Source: Erythrocercus mccallii (Eukaryota; Chordata; Aves; Passeriformes; Dicruridae). From it: a DNA stretch of 64,000 nucleotides. This document shows positions 36,801 through 49,430 of the stretch, in pieces (within the stretch, counting starts at the first letter, position 1; every line of letters starts with the position of its first letter). The DNA lies in assembly GCA_013397435.1 (NCBI GenBank), contig VZRG01001594.1:1-64000 (forward strand), given 5' to 3'. The notes beneath the pieces were generated by a model that saw only the letters and a list, made by a program, of their open reading frames with translations, was not told the DNA's origin and made no database searches. A program made the translations under genes and the position numbers.

Positions 36801-39800
36801 TATCAGGCAGGAAATGCTTCACTAATCCTTTTTACTTATTGCTGCCCCATTATTATTTAAAAGGTAAGAGTACAGAAGGAGACAGAACTTCCTGTGATAT
36901 GGGCAGATGCTACAAGAAGGGCTGCATTGCATATCCAATGACCCAAGGATTGTGAAGGAAATGTGCTGAACAGTAATCATAATTAAGAGACAAGCAACAA
37001 GCTAAATATAATATTAGTCAGAGCTTCTGTGCCATGTGTTAACTAATACTGTTTTTTCTCCTTTTGAGAGGAGAAATAATGGATTATACCATATCTGTTC
37101 AAATGGTAACTCACTGTTGAAATTCTGTCTCTGATCTAGTGAGGACATGGAATAGATTTGTTCAGCTTTTCCCTTGGATATTCCAACATATTTGTAACCC
37201 AGCAAGCTGCCAAAAAATGGACAAGTCTTCAAGCACCAAGTTTTCCCAATGCAATCTTCACTTCAGCCATCAGCCGTCAGAACTCTCAACCTTCAGGCTT
37301 CAGGCATGGTTCCTCTTACCATTACAAAAATCTAATTTACTTAAAGAAAGAAGAGAAAGCATCTAGTTCTTTCATACTTTGAAATGGTCCTGCAACAAAA
37401 ACATCCATACCTGCACTTCCACATAGATAGAGAAGGCAATGTGAACACATTTCTGAAGTGCAGAAGTACTTCTGAATTGTTCCTGAACAACACACACATT
37501 TCCCTCCTTAGAAATATGCAGATACCATCTATGCAAATTCAGCACTTTTCTGCACATCTTTAGCACAGCCCACTCATTTCTCAAGTCTTAGACAATATGA
37601 GGATCTGTGTAAAATCCAGTACCATTCTGGTAGTTTTCCCAAGTATGTCAAACCAGGGGGAATTCCAGAATCTACGCTGTACATGTGAAATGACATTCAA
37701 TAGGCTTCCCTCCTTCACTAGTGATACTTTTGCTAATCACTTGCTGTAACTTAAAATAATTCTGTCATGTATAAAGCCAACACTTTACAATCTCATTGCT
37801 GAAAAAAGATGATGGATCAGTAAGAGTAGAAAAATAACACTGTCCTGAACCTACAAAGAAAAGTAATGCTTGTTTCATACTGACAATTGGAGTTGGTGAA
37901 GGGAAGATGTTATAATATGGAAATAGCATTGCAAATCACAGTCATTCAAAGTGGTTGATGACATTTATAACAAAGTTATCAGCCACCACTGAAGACACAA
38001 TAAAATAATGACTACTTTAAGAATCATTCCTGACTGCATGGTCTCCAAAATTCTTTGACTTTCTTGCAAGGTTAGACTGATCTAAAATAATGCTGCAACC
38101 AATAGGCAGCATCACCAGCAATGTGTCAGGGATGGCTAGCAAAGAAGGAAAAATTTCTGTGTGCACTCACATGAGAGTGCTAAGCAAAAAAAAAAAAGGC
38201 TGTGAAAAAGCTGAAAAATCTCTAGGTGTGAAAGAACTGGTGACCAGAAGCTGTGCCAGCAAGATCACTGTTATCGCTTCACACTTCTTTTCATATAGAT
38301 CACAGTCTTCCTCCTTCACCTCCTCTCCTTCAGGACTTAAACTCTGGGATTCCAGATTTACGATCAGTGAAAGAAAAAGGACCAAATGTCTGAAGAAATC
38401 CTAACTGTTCTGATCAATCATTAAGAAAAACAAGTTTTCTGCCTAGAGACAGCTTTTACAAATGCTTGTCACCAACCAAGGAAAATTAAATTATTATGGC
38501 TTAATCTAGTTTTGATTTGTTGAGGGTTTTTTTCCCTAATAGTCACAACTTGACCAAATTCTTCAATTAACAAATATAACAAATAGATCTAGAGAATCTA
38601 TAGCTAAATGAATGGGAGGAAAAATTGCAAATAAAAAGGTAGGTATAGCAGTAAGGTAGAGGGAACAGAATGAGTAACAGTATCCCTTAGGTATTTTTGT
38701 TCAGCCTTACTTTTTTCAATTTTGCATTGAATACAATGAGAAAGAAATTAGGACTTTTACAATATAGGTTGATTGGAACAAAAAAGGTGGGAGAAACAGA
38801 CCCATCTATGAGATGGATGAATGAAGCAACATAGAGTATAAATATGATCTTTCAGAGGATGGAAGCAACTGAAGGACAGACAAATACCTAAAAGATCCAG
38901 AAGAAGAAACCAATTAAGTTAAACACAAACTACTGAAACTGTTAAAAACAGTTCTTGACTGATACTGGGTTGACTAGTTTTGGTTGCTGGAGCAGGCAGG
39001 TTTCAGGCAACAAGGCACACCTGAGGATGCTTCAGCTGTGAAGGGCAATCTGGATTCTTCCTGAATAACCCAAAAGGCCTGAAGATGGGTAAACAACTGA
39101 AGGAAATTAATGTAGCTTTATTAAAGTCAGACAAAATCAGATGGGAAATGTGGCATTAATTTTAAACATATGGTATAAATGATAAACCACTGGAATAAAC
39201 TATTACCTCACCATCTGCTGATACTATCAAAAATAAGATTGTATATCTTTCTGGAAAATAAATATTTTACACGACCACATGTTACTGAGCTCAAAACAGA
39301 AGCAGCTGCAGGAAATCTAAAGTCTGTGAAAATATACATCATCACAAGAGTAGTCCTAATGGTTTCTTTATCTTAGAAATCTGTAAAGCTTTCACAAGAT
39401 CATATTTGGAGTGATGAAGGAGTGTCAAATGGCATATGAAAAACAAGTCATTGATACCAATATGCACAGTGATACAAAACAGACTATAATATTTAAAATT
39501 TCCTTTATGTGTGTGTACATGCATGTTTAAATAAGATTTTAAAATTAAAGACATATTTGTAGTTCTCCATAAACTTAAAAAAAAAGTCAGTGTTGTCATG
39601 ATCTCTGTGGCAAAATGACTGTCATAGTGCCAAACAGCAATACTGCAAATTATTAGCAAAAGATTAAAATTGCATAGCATAATATGTCTGAAACATATTA
39701 CCACATATTCTCACTTGGATTAGGATTTCACTTCTGCTAGTTTGTATTCTTTGTTAATTAAAATCAAATATCCACAGATGGAAGCTTCTTTGCACAATTG

Positions 39801-42428
39801 ACCTGTGTTGCATTAGTTGAAATCAAAACTAACCCATGGCAGATACAGAGATGAAATCTGTTTTCCCTTCACCACCAAATGCTACAACTTCTGTAAGCAC
39901 CTATGACAGCAAACTGTCATCCTTCAAGAATAGTACAGGCTCTTCTCAACAGTCACTAAATCTTATGAAAGGTGTAATTCCAGGAAGCCAAAACAGTTGA
40001 CAAAACCAATACAAGATCTAGAGTTATTTCTAGTCTTGTTTGCTGAGCATTGCTCGAAGCCTCCACAGTCTCAATAGGCAGGAGCAATGTTATCAAAGGC
40101 ATCTGCATTAGAAATGGTTCTGTCTCTGCTGGTCACCCCCCAGCTCCTCATAGAGAGAACGGAAAGAAACAAACATTTTAAGGATGAGATTCTTCCTGGT
40201 TTGTAGTTTTTCTCTATAATAGGGCAGAAGAAAGTGCCTGTTTCATTTAGGGGACCACAAGAACGGAAAGTACAGCATGGATTTCTAATATTAGGAGGGA
40301 TGTATACCCCCTCTTCCCCTCTCTGGAACAGCAGAGTTCTGAGTATTTTAGGAGTTTTCTAACCATTGTGTATAAATGGAGATATGGCATAAGCTCACTT
40401 AGATTAAAACATTGACAAAAATCTTTAGTATTTTAACTCCAATAAGGAGTTTGAGTTGCAGCCTAGAAACTTTCAGCACATTGCAGCAGCTGAAGTGAAG
40501 CACCATTTTAGATACCTTGGGATATCTGAGACATCTGTAGGTGTGTGGGAGATCCAAGACAGTGTCTACAGGATCATTCCAGATAAAGGTCAAGAACAAC
40601 GCATAGAGTCCAAAATAACTGTGATCTGAGTGCTGACTTCTTGTTACTAGCTAATTTTCAATCACTTTGCTTTAAGGAACCCAAAATGACACCATAATTT
40701 CATTTTCTGTGTAGACCAAGTCGAGTTGTCAATAGCAAGGGAACCAGGAGCTGGAGGCAGTGATCTTTGCAGTTCCCTTCCAAATCAGGTTATTCGAGGA
40801 TTCAAAGACTCAAGCAGGTTGTCTCTTAGTGGAGGTAGGTAAGGATGATTCCCCCAGTCCATTCTGACAAAAATATTACACCTCACTCAGAAATACTTCA
40901 CTATCAGCTTTCTCTTTACTTGCAAAGTTAACTACATAAGTATTACTGAATTTTTCATAATTTTTAAAAAATTAAAATAGATGTTTTTAAAACATAGGGA
41001 GTCCCATCTCCTTCAAAGGATAGAAAAAAGCTTTTCAAGGTAAATCATTATAGTACTCAGCCATAATTCTTCATGTATTTTACGTATTTTTTGTTTGTTT
41101 TCCCATTAAAAATTCTTACTTAGACAGAATTGTCTTATTTAATTTGGTCTAATATGCAAATGAGTATTGCACATTATACCGCTTTTATTCTCTTTTATCT
41201 TAAAATCTTAACATTTACAAACATATTGTATTGAACATTTATTTTATACTAAATTTAATTAATAGAAACTATTCACAGTCATTTGAAATGCATTCCACGT
41301 TGATTGAAATAATTAGTGTAGGGCTACTCAATATTTACTTTAGATATGAATCTAGAGGGATTTGATAAAATTAATTAGCAGGAACTAATTATAGTTAGGA
41401 TATGAGTTATGGTTTAATAAATATAATTACAGAGTAAAAACGATGGATTCTTAATTAATAGATACTAGTTGCCAAACATTGAGAAGAGATTATCATATTA
41501 CTGTGCAGGACATGCTGTTCAGCACACCTTCAGTTCCTGAGGAACTACTGACATTTAAAGTGTTTAGGGCAGGGTCTGAGAGGAAGTAAAAAACAGATAA
41601 ACTAATTTGTTCCTATTTTGCAGTGGAGGTGTCAGATCAAATAGTGCAATCTGCCTTCTGTACAGGGATACCTTCCTGCTTGTGGTATGTGGCACAGTGG
41701 CTACACAACAGAATTCTAGAGGTATTTAGGCATTTGATGATGACAGTAGGCTCCTGATGGGATTTTGGTATTATGTAGCTGTTTCTAAACATTCAGCTTG
41801 ACACTTGATCTCTTCTTATATTTGCCTAACTCTTTTTAATTGCTTAGCTCTCTTCATTTTATCTGTGTCTAGCTATCCTACATTTAAAAAAATGGGGATA
41901 ATAATGTTTTCTGTCTTAAAAAAATGTTTTGGTTATAACTTCTTCTAAGGCAATGAAGTAATCAACTAGTGGAGTATTAGAGGATAAATATGATAAATTG
42001 ATGGAAAAATTGCTGTCTATTTTGAGGCAGAAAGCTGGCCATGTTTTAAATTAACTTTCTGCATTTGGATTCTTCCTCCCACTAGGGTTCATTGCACTCT
42101 AGGGCTTTTTGACATGTGTCTGCATAACAGTCCAGACATGCAATTGCTGTATCAGAGACTGGTATTTGACCTATGTGGTAATACACCAGAGGAGGGATGG
42201 GAGTGAGTGGACACATATCTTATTCTTTCAAAATGTGAAGGGCAGGTTCATAAATTGCAATTACTGACCAACAGTAGAAGAGGGTAAGAAGCTAATTATT
42301 ATTTGGAGTAGAAGAAAGCTGGACTGTGATATCCTATATGTTCTCTTCCCTGTCCTAAAAAATTATTTAAACAACACTCACCAGTTCAGTCTGAATCACA
42401 TATCGTCTTTACTCACAAGAACTGAATT
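33837..42428. other. Unique AT-rich non-coding sequence
   Basis: No gene, RNA gene or named repeat is visible over 8.6 kb. There are homopolymer runs (A13 at 34404-34416, A12 near 38190). The part 41120-41460 is unusually rich in ATTA/TAAT cores and holds one octamer ATGCAAAT (41154-41161). Reading frames are short and unlike known proteins. Confidence 0.6.
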
Positions 42429-42505
42429 TTGTCCTTGCATAACTTCAGGACTTTCTGAGTAAGTGTTAAATTTACTCAGAAAGTCATGAAGTTAGTTAAG
42501 GACAA
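42429..42505. repeat. 77-nt hairpin (inverted repeat), microRNA-precursor-like
   Basis: The arm 42429-42462 pairs with 42472-42505 around a 9-nt loop (42463-42471). Of 34 positions, 30 are Watson-Crick pairs and one is a G-T wobble; the three mismatches are 42448/42486, 42439/42495 and 42438/42496. The first 14 pairs next to the loop are perfect. Pairing stops at 42428/42506. Size, loop and mismatch pattern suit a microRNA precursor on either strand. I do not recognise the mature sequence and do not see clear target duplications that would mark a small transposon, so the function is open. Confidence 0.85.
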
Positions 42506-42666
42506 TATATATATTACTATGAACAGCTATTCTATCAAGAACTGAAATTTCTGTGCATTGTCTTTTTAAGAATTCATGGGGAAACTGAATTAAACATGGG
42601 GTGTTTTTACCTAGCACATTTTCTCCATTCATCTCACTTGAAAAGTGTACAAGTTACTCTGAAACA
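42506..42666. other. Short unique spacer
   Basis: This is AT-rich sequence between the hairpin and the CR1 tail. Nothing is recognisable beyond a short (TA)n at 42506-42515. Confidence 0.5.
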
Positions 42667-42731
42667 ACTAGACTGGACCAGGTGCTCCAAAGAGGCCCTT
42701 TCCAACATGAATGATGCTGTGACTCTGTGAC
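42667..42731 (+). mobile_element. CR1 3' tail fragment
   Basis: The 65 bases match the extreme 3' end of a CR1 LINE: GACTGGACCAGGTGCTCC, then CCCTTTCCAACATGAATGATG, then a CTGTGACTCTGTGA end that corresponds to the usual TTCTGTGATTCTGTGA repeat. Orientation is plus. It is a very short 5'-truncated copy. Confidence 0.75.
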
Positions 42732-42792
42732 CAACCACTCCCAGAATCAAGAACAGCAGCCATCTTTTTCTAGGGCAGGGAAGAGCGTTACA

Positions 42793-43426
42793 TGCGGCTG
42801 TTCTTCGATGACCTCCCGGCAGCTCTGTCAGGGGACGACCACAGAGTCGGCAGACTTTATCTGCCGTGAGTTCTTCCTATGCTCCAGCTGCTTGGTACAC
42901 AACTACCCAGCTACTGACGGCAACGGAGAAAGAGAAGGACCCTCGAGAGTGCTGAACCAGGGAAGTTTATTGCAGGGAGCAACTCAACCGAGAGCCCCGA
43001 ACAAAGGCTTACATCTGCTTATAAAGGGCATGAGACTCAGGGGCGGACAGCATGAGGGACCTATGAGGTAGAGGCTTGGGACGGGCAGGGAAGGCATCAA
43101 TCAAGTGGGTGTCCAGCTGGGGTCAAGGGGTGTGGAGTTGCTGGGTCGCTGGCCAATCACCCGGCTCTCCCCCTCAGGATTCCCCTGACCAATGGGAGAG
43201 GGCCACCGGGGGATTGACAGGCAGGGTTTGGGGTAAACAACTTGGTTGGGCGGGAAAATGCACGGGGTGTTTGGTGGGAAAAACGTGAGGTAAAGGGATA
43301 AACAACTTTTAGCGGGAAGGTCTGAGGGGACAGAACAAAGGGGCAAATATGGGGTACATAGAACTCATGTAAAATACATGAAACTGATGAAATACAATAA
43401 AAACTACGTGGCTGCGCACCGCCACA
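42793..43426 (-). mobile_element. GC-rich solo LTR, ERVK-like, minus strand
   Basis: On the minus strand it starts TGTGGCGGTGCG at 43426 and ends AACAGCCGCA at 42793. A TATA box (TTTATAA on the minus strand, 43025-43019) and AATAAA (42971-42966) are in the correct order, and CCAAT-like motifs (GATTGG, CCATTGG) lie upstream of the TATA. Its start, the GGGTGATTGGCC block and its end are shared with the plus-strand LTR at 701-1357. The flanking hexamers GTTACA (42787-42792) and ATTGCA (43427-43432) agree at four of six positions, so the target duplication is decayed or not the original. It is strikingly GC-rich within AT-rich surroundings. Open frames inside it on both strands (42727-43071, 43076-43288, 43346-43101) are not genes. 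Confidence 0.83.
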
Positions 43427-43432
43427 ATTGCA

Positions 43433-46400
43433 TTTCCAGCAATATTAGGCAATATTTATTTTCCAGTTTGCTCCTTCCAGAACACAACCAAGTGCCCTGA
43501 TTGTTAGAGCAACCAGCTTCTTATTACTCACACACACTCTGTGCCTGGGTGCTAATCTGGAAAGCCTTATGATTTAACTGCACAGGTAATTTCTTAGCTT
43601 CTAGAAAGACTCCCAACTTCTCATACAAATGTTTCTATAGAAGAGGCCTTGAATACCATATTTTTGCCATTGTAAAAAAATTTCTAGCAGTTTGGTGTTA
43701 TTTTGCTGACATCAGCTGCATATCCAGCTGGTGCAAAGGTACAACTCCTTCACAGCAGTTCACTGAACCAGTTGATCTGTTTGTCAAGTATCCCATAGTG
43801 AGAGTCAGATGAGAAAAGCATGAGATCAAGCCAAAAAAGGGAAGTTATTGAATCATAATATCACCCACACATTGTTTACCAGTCAACTCACCTCACAGCT
43901 GCTGTTTAACGCTTATTTAGGTAAGACTCTATTAGCTAGATTTAATTTTCTCCATTCTTTTAAGTATGACTGTAAAATATGAAGACTTAAAATTCACTCA
44001 CTGCAAAAGCCTCGACTTTTCTCCTAAATTCAATGTAAAATAAAAAAACCTACTCAAAACACAATAAACCCCCAACATTTTATACCTGTTATAAGCACTA
44101 AACTGTACTGTTTATTAAATTAATAAAAATAATTTAACACTATTATTTTATACATAATTTGAACAACAAAAGAATGCAAAATATATCTTTCTATTTATCA
44201 GTGTCTTAATGAAATACTACTGAGCACCTACTGGACACAAAATTCCTCAAAGTACTCCAAAGACTGGATGGCAGCAGACACTGATGAGCAAAAGAACAAG
44301 AGGCAATTACCAAAGATGCTTTCCTCTTTCCAGCCCCCATCTGATTCAAAGTCACAAATGACATGATCTCTAATTCCCTGTGGCCTTCCTGGAGAACTAT
44401 GAAGCTGAGGATAGGTAACCTCTCCTCCAGCAACAACAGTGGGAAATGTGAGAATCAGGAGAGCCTTGGCCACTGTATCCCAATTTAAACACCAGAAATT
44501 GCCTCTTTCACAGCTACAGTAGAGACAAAAACTCATAAGGCAGCAAAAATTAGTTTTATGCATAAAGCTGTACTCTTTTGTATGTAGATGATCATCTCTC
44601 CTGGAGGGCTGCAATTTGTAGCTTCACAGAATCTAACTTTCTAAGGAACTCAAAGGGGTGTATTCATTATTGACAGTGATGGAAACAGATGGGAGAAGGG
44701 CAGGGATAATGAGTAAACAGAAAGGAGCAAGTTCACAGGAATGTAGTTCAAGTCTATAGACTGATTCCTCCATTTTTCTCTTAATAAAAGTAAAAATTTA
44801 AAAAGCATATGAGATCACACAGCTTTTTAAATGGATACAGAGCAGAACACATAATTTATTCACTTTTTTTCTTTGCCCCCTTTAAGGAGCTGTCACAGTG
44901 GCAAGGGAGAGAGAGTGATCCTTTATATGCTTGCAGTAAAATGAATTTTAAATATGTAAAGACAGGATGGGAATAGATGCCAAACTGTGACTGTAAACTG
45001 CAGCTCTTTCTTCACACTCTTTCTCTTCTACAGCCTACCTAGAAAGCAACAGTAATAAACTCTTGTGCAATTTCTATCTTGCTTCTTCACTGCTAAGCAA
45101 TGCTGACAGACACATCACTGCAAGTTTGTCTCTTTATCCACCAGTAGTACACCCCTTAAAGGAGACCTCTAAAGTCTGAAGAGTGAGTCTCCTCCACCCA
45201 CTCTTCTTTCTCCTGTCATTATCACACCATAGTTGACTGCTTTTCAGAATTGCCTCTCTCCATCTCTTCCTCACAAGGTGATCTCACACAAAAGTGTATA
45301 GCAAAAAGATACTGGCACCATGGGGAAAACTTGTCAAATGCTTCCTCTATGTCTCCTCTTTGTGGGTAAAATCTTGGCGACGAGCATAGTGTTTCTCTCT
45401 GTGCATAATATGCATCTTCTTCTAAAAAATTTACAGCATATTCAAGACAAATGCTGAAATAGCTGAAAACAAGGTCGGATAAAAATCAAGGTAAGGACAA
45501 ACATGTGTGACCCAATGATTAATAAGAGCCATGGGGACAAGACTTTCTAACTTTTCCTTTTGGTTCACTTGTGACATGTTTATAACCACTAGCTAACTAA
45601 TTAACTGCTCCTTCCTCCTTTATCTGTAGAAATGAATTTATGTGTTTTTATATACAGCTGCAGCATTTCCAGACAAACAGATCTATCTGTCTTTAACTCA
45701 ACAGAGAGAGTTCCAGTTTGAACCAGGAATCATTCATTCTCTGTTCAGTGGTAGAGAAGATGTCTACTGGGACAAAGCAAGGGCTATTTGTCACAGCTTC
45801 CCTTCTACTGAGAGCCAGCCTGTTTCAGCCAGCAAAGATCAACAAAGATCTGTGAAGTCCTGGAAGTAGGATGTTCAGAGTCACCCCCCTCAGCTACCTC
45901 TTTGGAAATATAACTGATCCTGCAAGTGGTTAAGGGCATTTAAATTGCTGTTTGTTGGTGCTGTTTATTTTGCTATTTACCAAAGAGGCCTTTTGCAACA
46001 TTACATTCCATATAATTTTTTTTTTGCTGAGCTACTTAAAGAAATTAAGAAGTTTCTGAAGGGAGCATTGCCTTATCTATTTCCTATCTGTTCAGATCAT
46101 ACCTCTGTTTCTATTAAAACTCTTCTTGGCCTGTGCTTCTAAGCCCATGAGAGGGTTTGTAGACATTATTTCCCACAATCTTCTCAATATATTTTCCACC
46201 ACTAACCCACACTGATCAGGAGTTCCCAGAAATATTATGTCTACTGTTGATTAAGACATCACATCCTCCTGTCTATACCACTGTCACTTCTTTACAATTA
46301 CACTGCTAAACTGGCCATATCCACATTGAGATTAAGAGCTTAGCAGGAATGGACATTTCATCTAGAAAATAAGAATGGTCAGAGTTACAATCAATAGTCT

Positions 46401-48439
46401 GTCCCACAGTTGTCAGTACAGCAGACTAGGATGTTCAGGGTGCACCAATCCTCACAGACAAGAAAATGATGTGACAAGGTAGATTCGTTTCCCAGATCTT
46501 AATGACTGACTACCTGCTTCTGACTGGACTTATTAAATGTAATTCTTTGTGTCAGCTTGGAGTAAAGCTTGAATCCTTCTAACACGGAAGGGCAAAAAAA
46601 TATGTAACAATTACTTTCCCACTCTAACTTGGATTTTTCTTATAAGTTATTAAACCATAAATGCAAGTTTTGCTCGTAGTTTAAATCCTAATTCAACTGT
46701 TCAGTCTTGAGACTACCATAAGCTAAGTAGAAGCGTGTCCTGAGGAAAACTTCTCTCTATCTTTTGTCTGTATCCTGGTTTCTTGGTGGAAACAGTTGGC
46801 ACCGAATATTGTCAGAGACAGAGTTTGCTGAATTTATCTATGTTTTTATTTCATAATTGAAAAGTAGATTTGTTCTCACTTGGCAGGATAGAGGTTCATC
46901 GTATCCAAAGCAAGAGGAAGATTCTTATAAGGACTAACCTTGCTCATATGAATATGTACCTGACTCATCTCTCCCATTACCACAGGATCAATCCTAGAAG
47001 TATCTAGTATGACTTCTGTTGTTTCTTAGGTTTTGTTAAGGAAGAATTTTCATTTTAAAGAGGTTATGAAGATATAGGCACCTATTAGGGAAATAGGCTT
47101 TGATGTGGACATTTTCCACTTTTTATTTGGCCTGAAAGATCAATTTTCAGAATAAAAGAAAGAAAAAATACCACTTGCCTGCTGTGAGAGCAGCAAACTC
47201 CTCCAGCTTTTGCACATTGACAGAATTACTTTTCAGGTAACTAATCCTACATCCTTTCTAAAACTGCTGTTCTTAATGCTTGACTTCTTATCTCAAGGAT
47301 TAAAGGCCATTGCGGTTTAGAAGATATCTTGGTTTTCCTCCTCCATTCAGTAACAATGTGGAATAGGAAATACAACCCACCTCCCTAACCATTACCTCTC
47401 CCAGTTTTTAGGCGAAATTCTCAGGGCTTAAATGCTCTCAAAAACTTTTGGGATGGCTTTGTCAAACTGTGCTAGACACTCTCTGAAAAAATAAGTACTT
47501 TTTAAAATGAAAGGGAAAAGCCAAACCAGTTCTATTTGCTAATGTTACAGTTCGTGGCTTTACAGTCCCACTCAGTAAGAGAGGTTGTGTTCACATGGCA
47601 TTCCTTGGCTTCATAGGAGAAGTCTTTGTTACAGTCTCTACGTTTGTCACTTGAGAAACAGAATGTATGAAATATGGTATGATTAAGTATAGAAATTCCC
47701 CAGCTGGACCACTGAAGTCAGCCATAGGGGCTTCAGGTGGAATGAATACTCATTTGTATTCCCCAGAACAGAGCTGGGCAACCAGACATGTCACAAGAGC
47801 CTGAAAATTTAATATAATATACACAGCAGTTGCCTTTTCTTAACCTAAATCCTCCATTCCTATAGAAACCAGTAGTGTGAAATCTCAGATTCCTTTCTGT
47901 TTTGTGTGTCTGTGTGTTTCAGTTTCAGTTCTCTGGCTACACAGAATCTTGTAAATGTGGCACAGGTGCACAGTGCAGATGATGAGCAATAAGACAAGTA
48001 ATAAGATGCTTGATTCTATAACACAATTCCAGGGTTCCTGATTCTCATTTCCCAAATAGTGGGATTGCCACTATTGGTTTTTCTCTTATATTTGAATATT
48101 GGGTTTGTTGCCAACACAGTGCTTTTGGTGGTCTTCTGTTGAAGGATAATATTTAAATTATTTTGGCCTTAAATACATACTGAAATGATTTACTCAAAAG
48201 GTTTCTGGGTCCAATGTTTTGGGAAAATGTTAAAACATTTAGAGAGAACAGTTGCTTATCCTGCCAGTTAATAACCCCAGGCAAACATAATACATGAAAA
48301 AGGAAACAGTTAAATGAAGCAGCAAGACAACATATGCAGCAAGTCCTTCTTCATCTTCATTTCTCAGTTATCTTCATTATCACTTAATTTTTCCATTGTT
48401 TAATATTATTCATTTTTTATGCTTGTGAATATTTTGCTT
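43433..48439. other. Unique AT-rich non-coding sequence
   Basis: No gene or named repeat is visible. The frame at 44614-44228 (minus, 128 codons) has no family resemblance. The part from about 48210 may belong to the LTR that ends at 48575, but I cannot place its far end. Confidence 0.55.
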
Positions 48440-48575
48440 GTTAAATAAACAGGGTTTTTTCCACTTTTCTCCAATGAAATATTTTCCCGGCTCAGCAGGG
48501 GGAGGGGCCACTTGAATCTGCTTTCTAGAGAGGTCCCTTTGGAAGTTTCCTCCCAAATTTGCCCTAAACCAGGAC
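48440..48575. mobile_element. Terminal part of an ERVL-type LTR, orientation uncertain
   Basis: The block with CTCCAATGAAATATTTTCCC, GGGGGAGGGGCC, TTGAATCTGCTTTCTAGAG and CAAATTTGCCCTAAACCAGG, ending at ACA (48575), is a repeated sequence I know from bird LTRs. Read on the plus strand it has AATAAA (48444-48449) followed by about 125 bases and a CA end, which fits an LTR 3' end. Read on the minus strand it starts TGTCCTGGTTT, a common bird LTR start. I cannot choose between these without an alignment. The other end of the element is not identified. Confidence 0.55.
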
Positions 48576-49309
48576 AGCTACTATGACAGAACTAAGGACA
48601 CTCAAAGAACTGAGAAAATGAAATCTCAGATTTCATTCAGCACCCAAGAGAGGATGATATATTTTTCATTTTACATTAAGGAATTCTACTGAACTGTGAG
48701 CAGCAATACCAACCTATAGGCAATAAAACCTGAGATGAGACTCATAATCATTCCAAACTCAGGTGTCCACCTGTGTACAAAAGGCTGCATTCTACTGACT
48801 CAACACTGCCCTTTTCAAACTCTCCACAAATGGGTTCATAGATCTGACAAGGAATCTGCTGGAGGGAGATTTGCATCCTTTGGAAGCAGCAGAAAGCTGC
48901 CAGGGGATACAGTATAGCTTTTCAAAAGGTATTAGGCATCTATGTTTAGGAAACTGAATCAAGATCATTGTATAAGCTCCCATTATCATTAATGGAGATG
49001 CAATCAATGTAATCTATAAAGACTAGGGAGCTGGAGAGACTCTATGATTTGTATTGACAAGGTCTTCATCGATTGTAACAGGATCATAAACACCTAGTGT
49101 AACAGTAGACATCTGTGCTAGATAACAAAATTTAGATTTCCTAATCTTAAACTGAACCAAACACCCTATCAACTTCATTTAGAGATTAGGAGTAGAAATA
49201 AATGTTTCTTGAAAGTTAGAAGCAGTTTCAAATTAGGTAATAAATTAGAAAATGTCACTGTGCAGTGAGAATGTGATTATATTTTTAGAAGAATTTAGTG
49301 AAAGTAGGG
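48576..49309. other. Unique non-coding sequence
   Basis: Nothing recognisable; only short open frames on both strands. Confidence 0.5.
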
Positions 49310-49430
49310 AAGAATATAAGAATTGTCTCACTTGGACAAATCCAAGATCTGTACATCCCAATATCCCATCTCCCACAGTGGCCATGGGCAGACGTCAATG
49401 GAAATGTAAAAACAGGGTGAACATGGCATT
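49310..49430 (-). mobile_element. Ancient CR1-type LINE 3' UTR fragment
   Basis: The plus strand reads ATAAGAATTGTCTCACTTGG, a diverged GGTCCATCTAGC region, CCCAATATCCCATCTCCCAC, AGTGGCCATGGGCAGACG, and AAAACAGGGTGAACAT. This follows the antisense of the CR1 3' UTR common in turtles and crocodiles, which contains AGTATCCTGTCTTC and ACAGTGGCCAATGCCAG in the same order and spacing. The sense strand is therefore minus. Divergence is high. The comparison is from memory. Confidence 0.55.

Noticed and set aside
42429..42505. The hairpin read as a DNA transposon with clear target duplications
   Set aside because: The flanks (GAATT on the left, TATAT on the right) do not repeat each other, so a transposon origin is not shown, though not excluded.
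42727..43346. Several GC-rich open frames on both strands
   Set aside because: They lie almost wholly within a solo LTR, which has regulatory rather than coding content.
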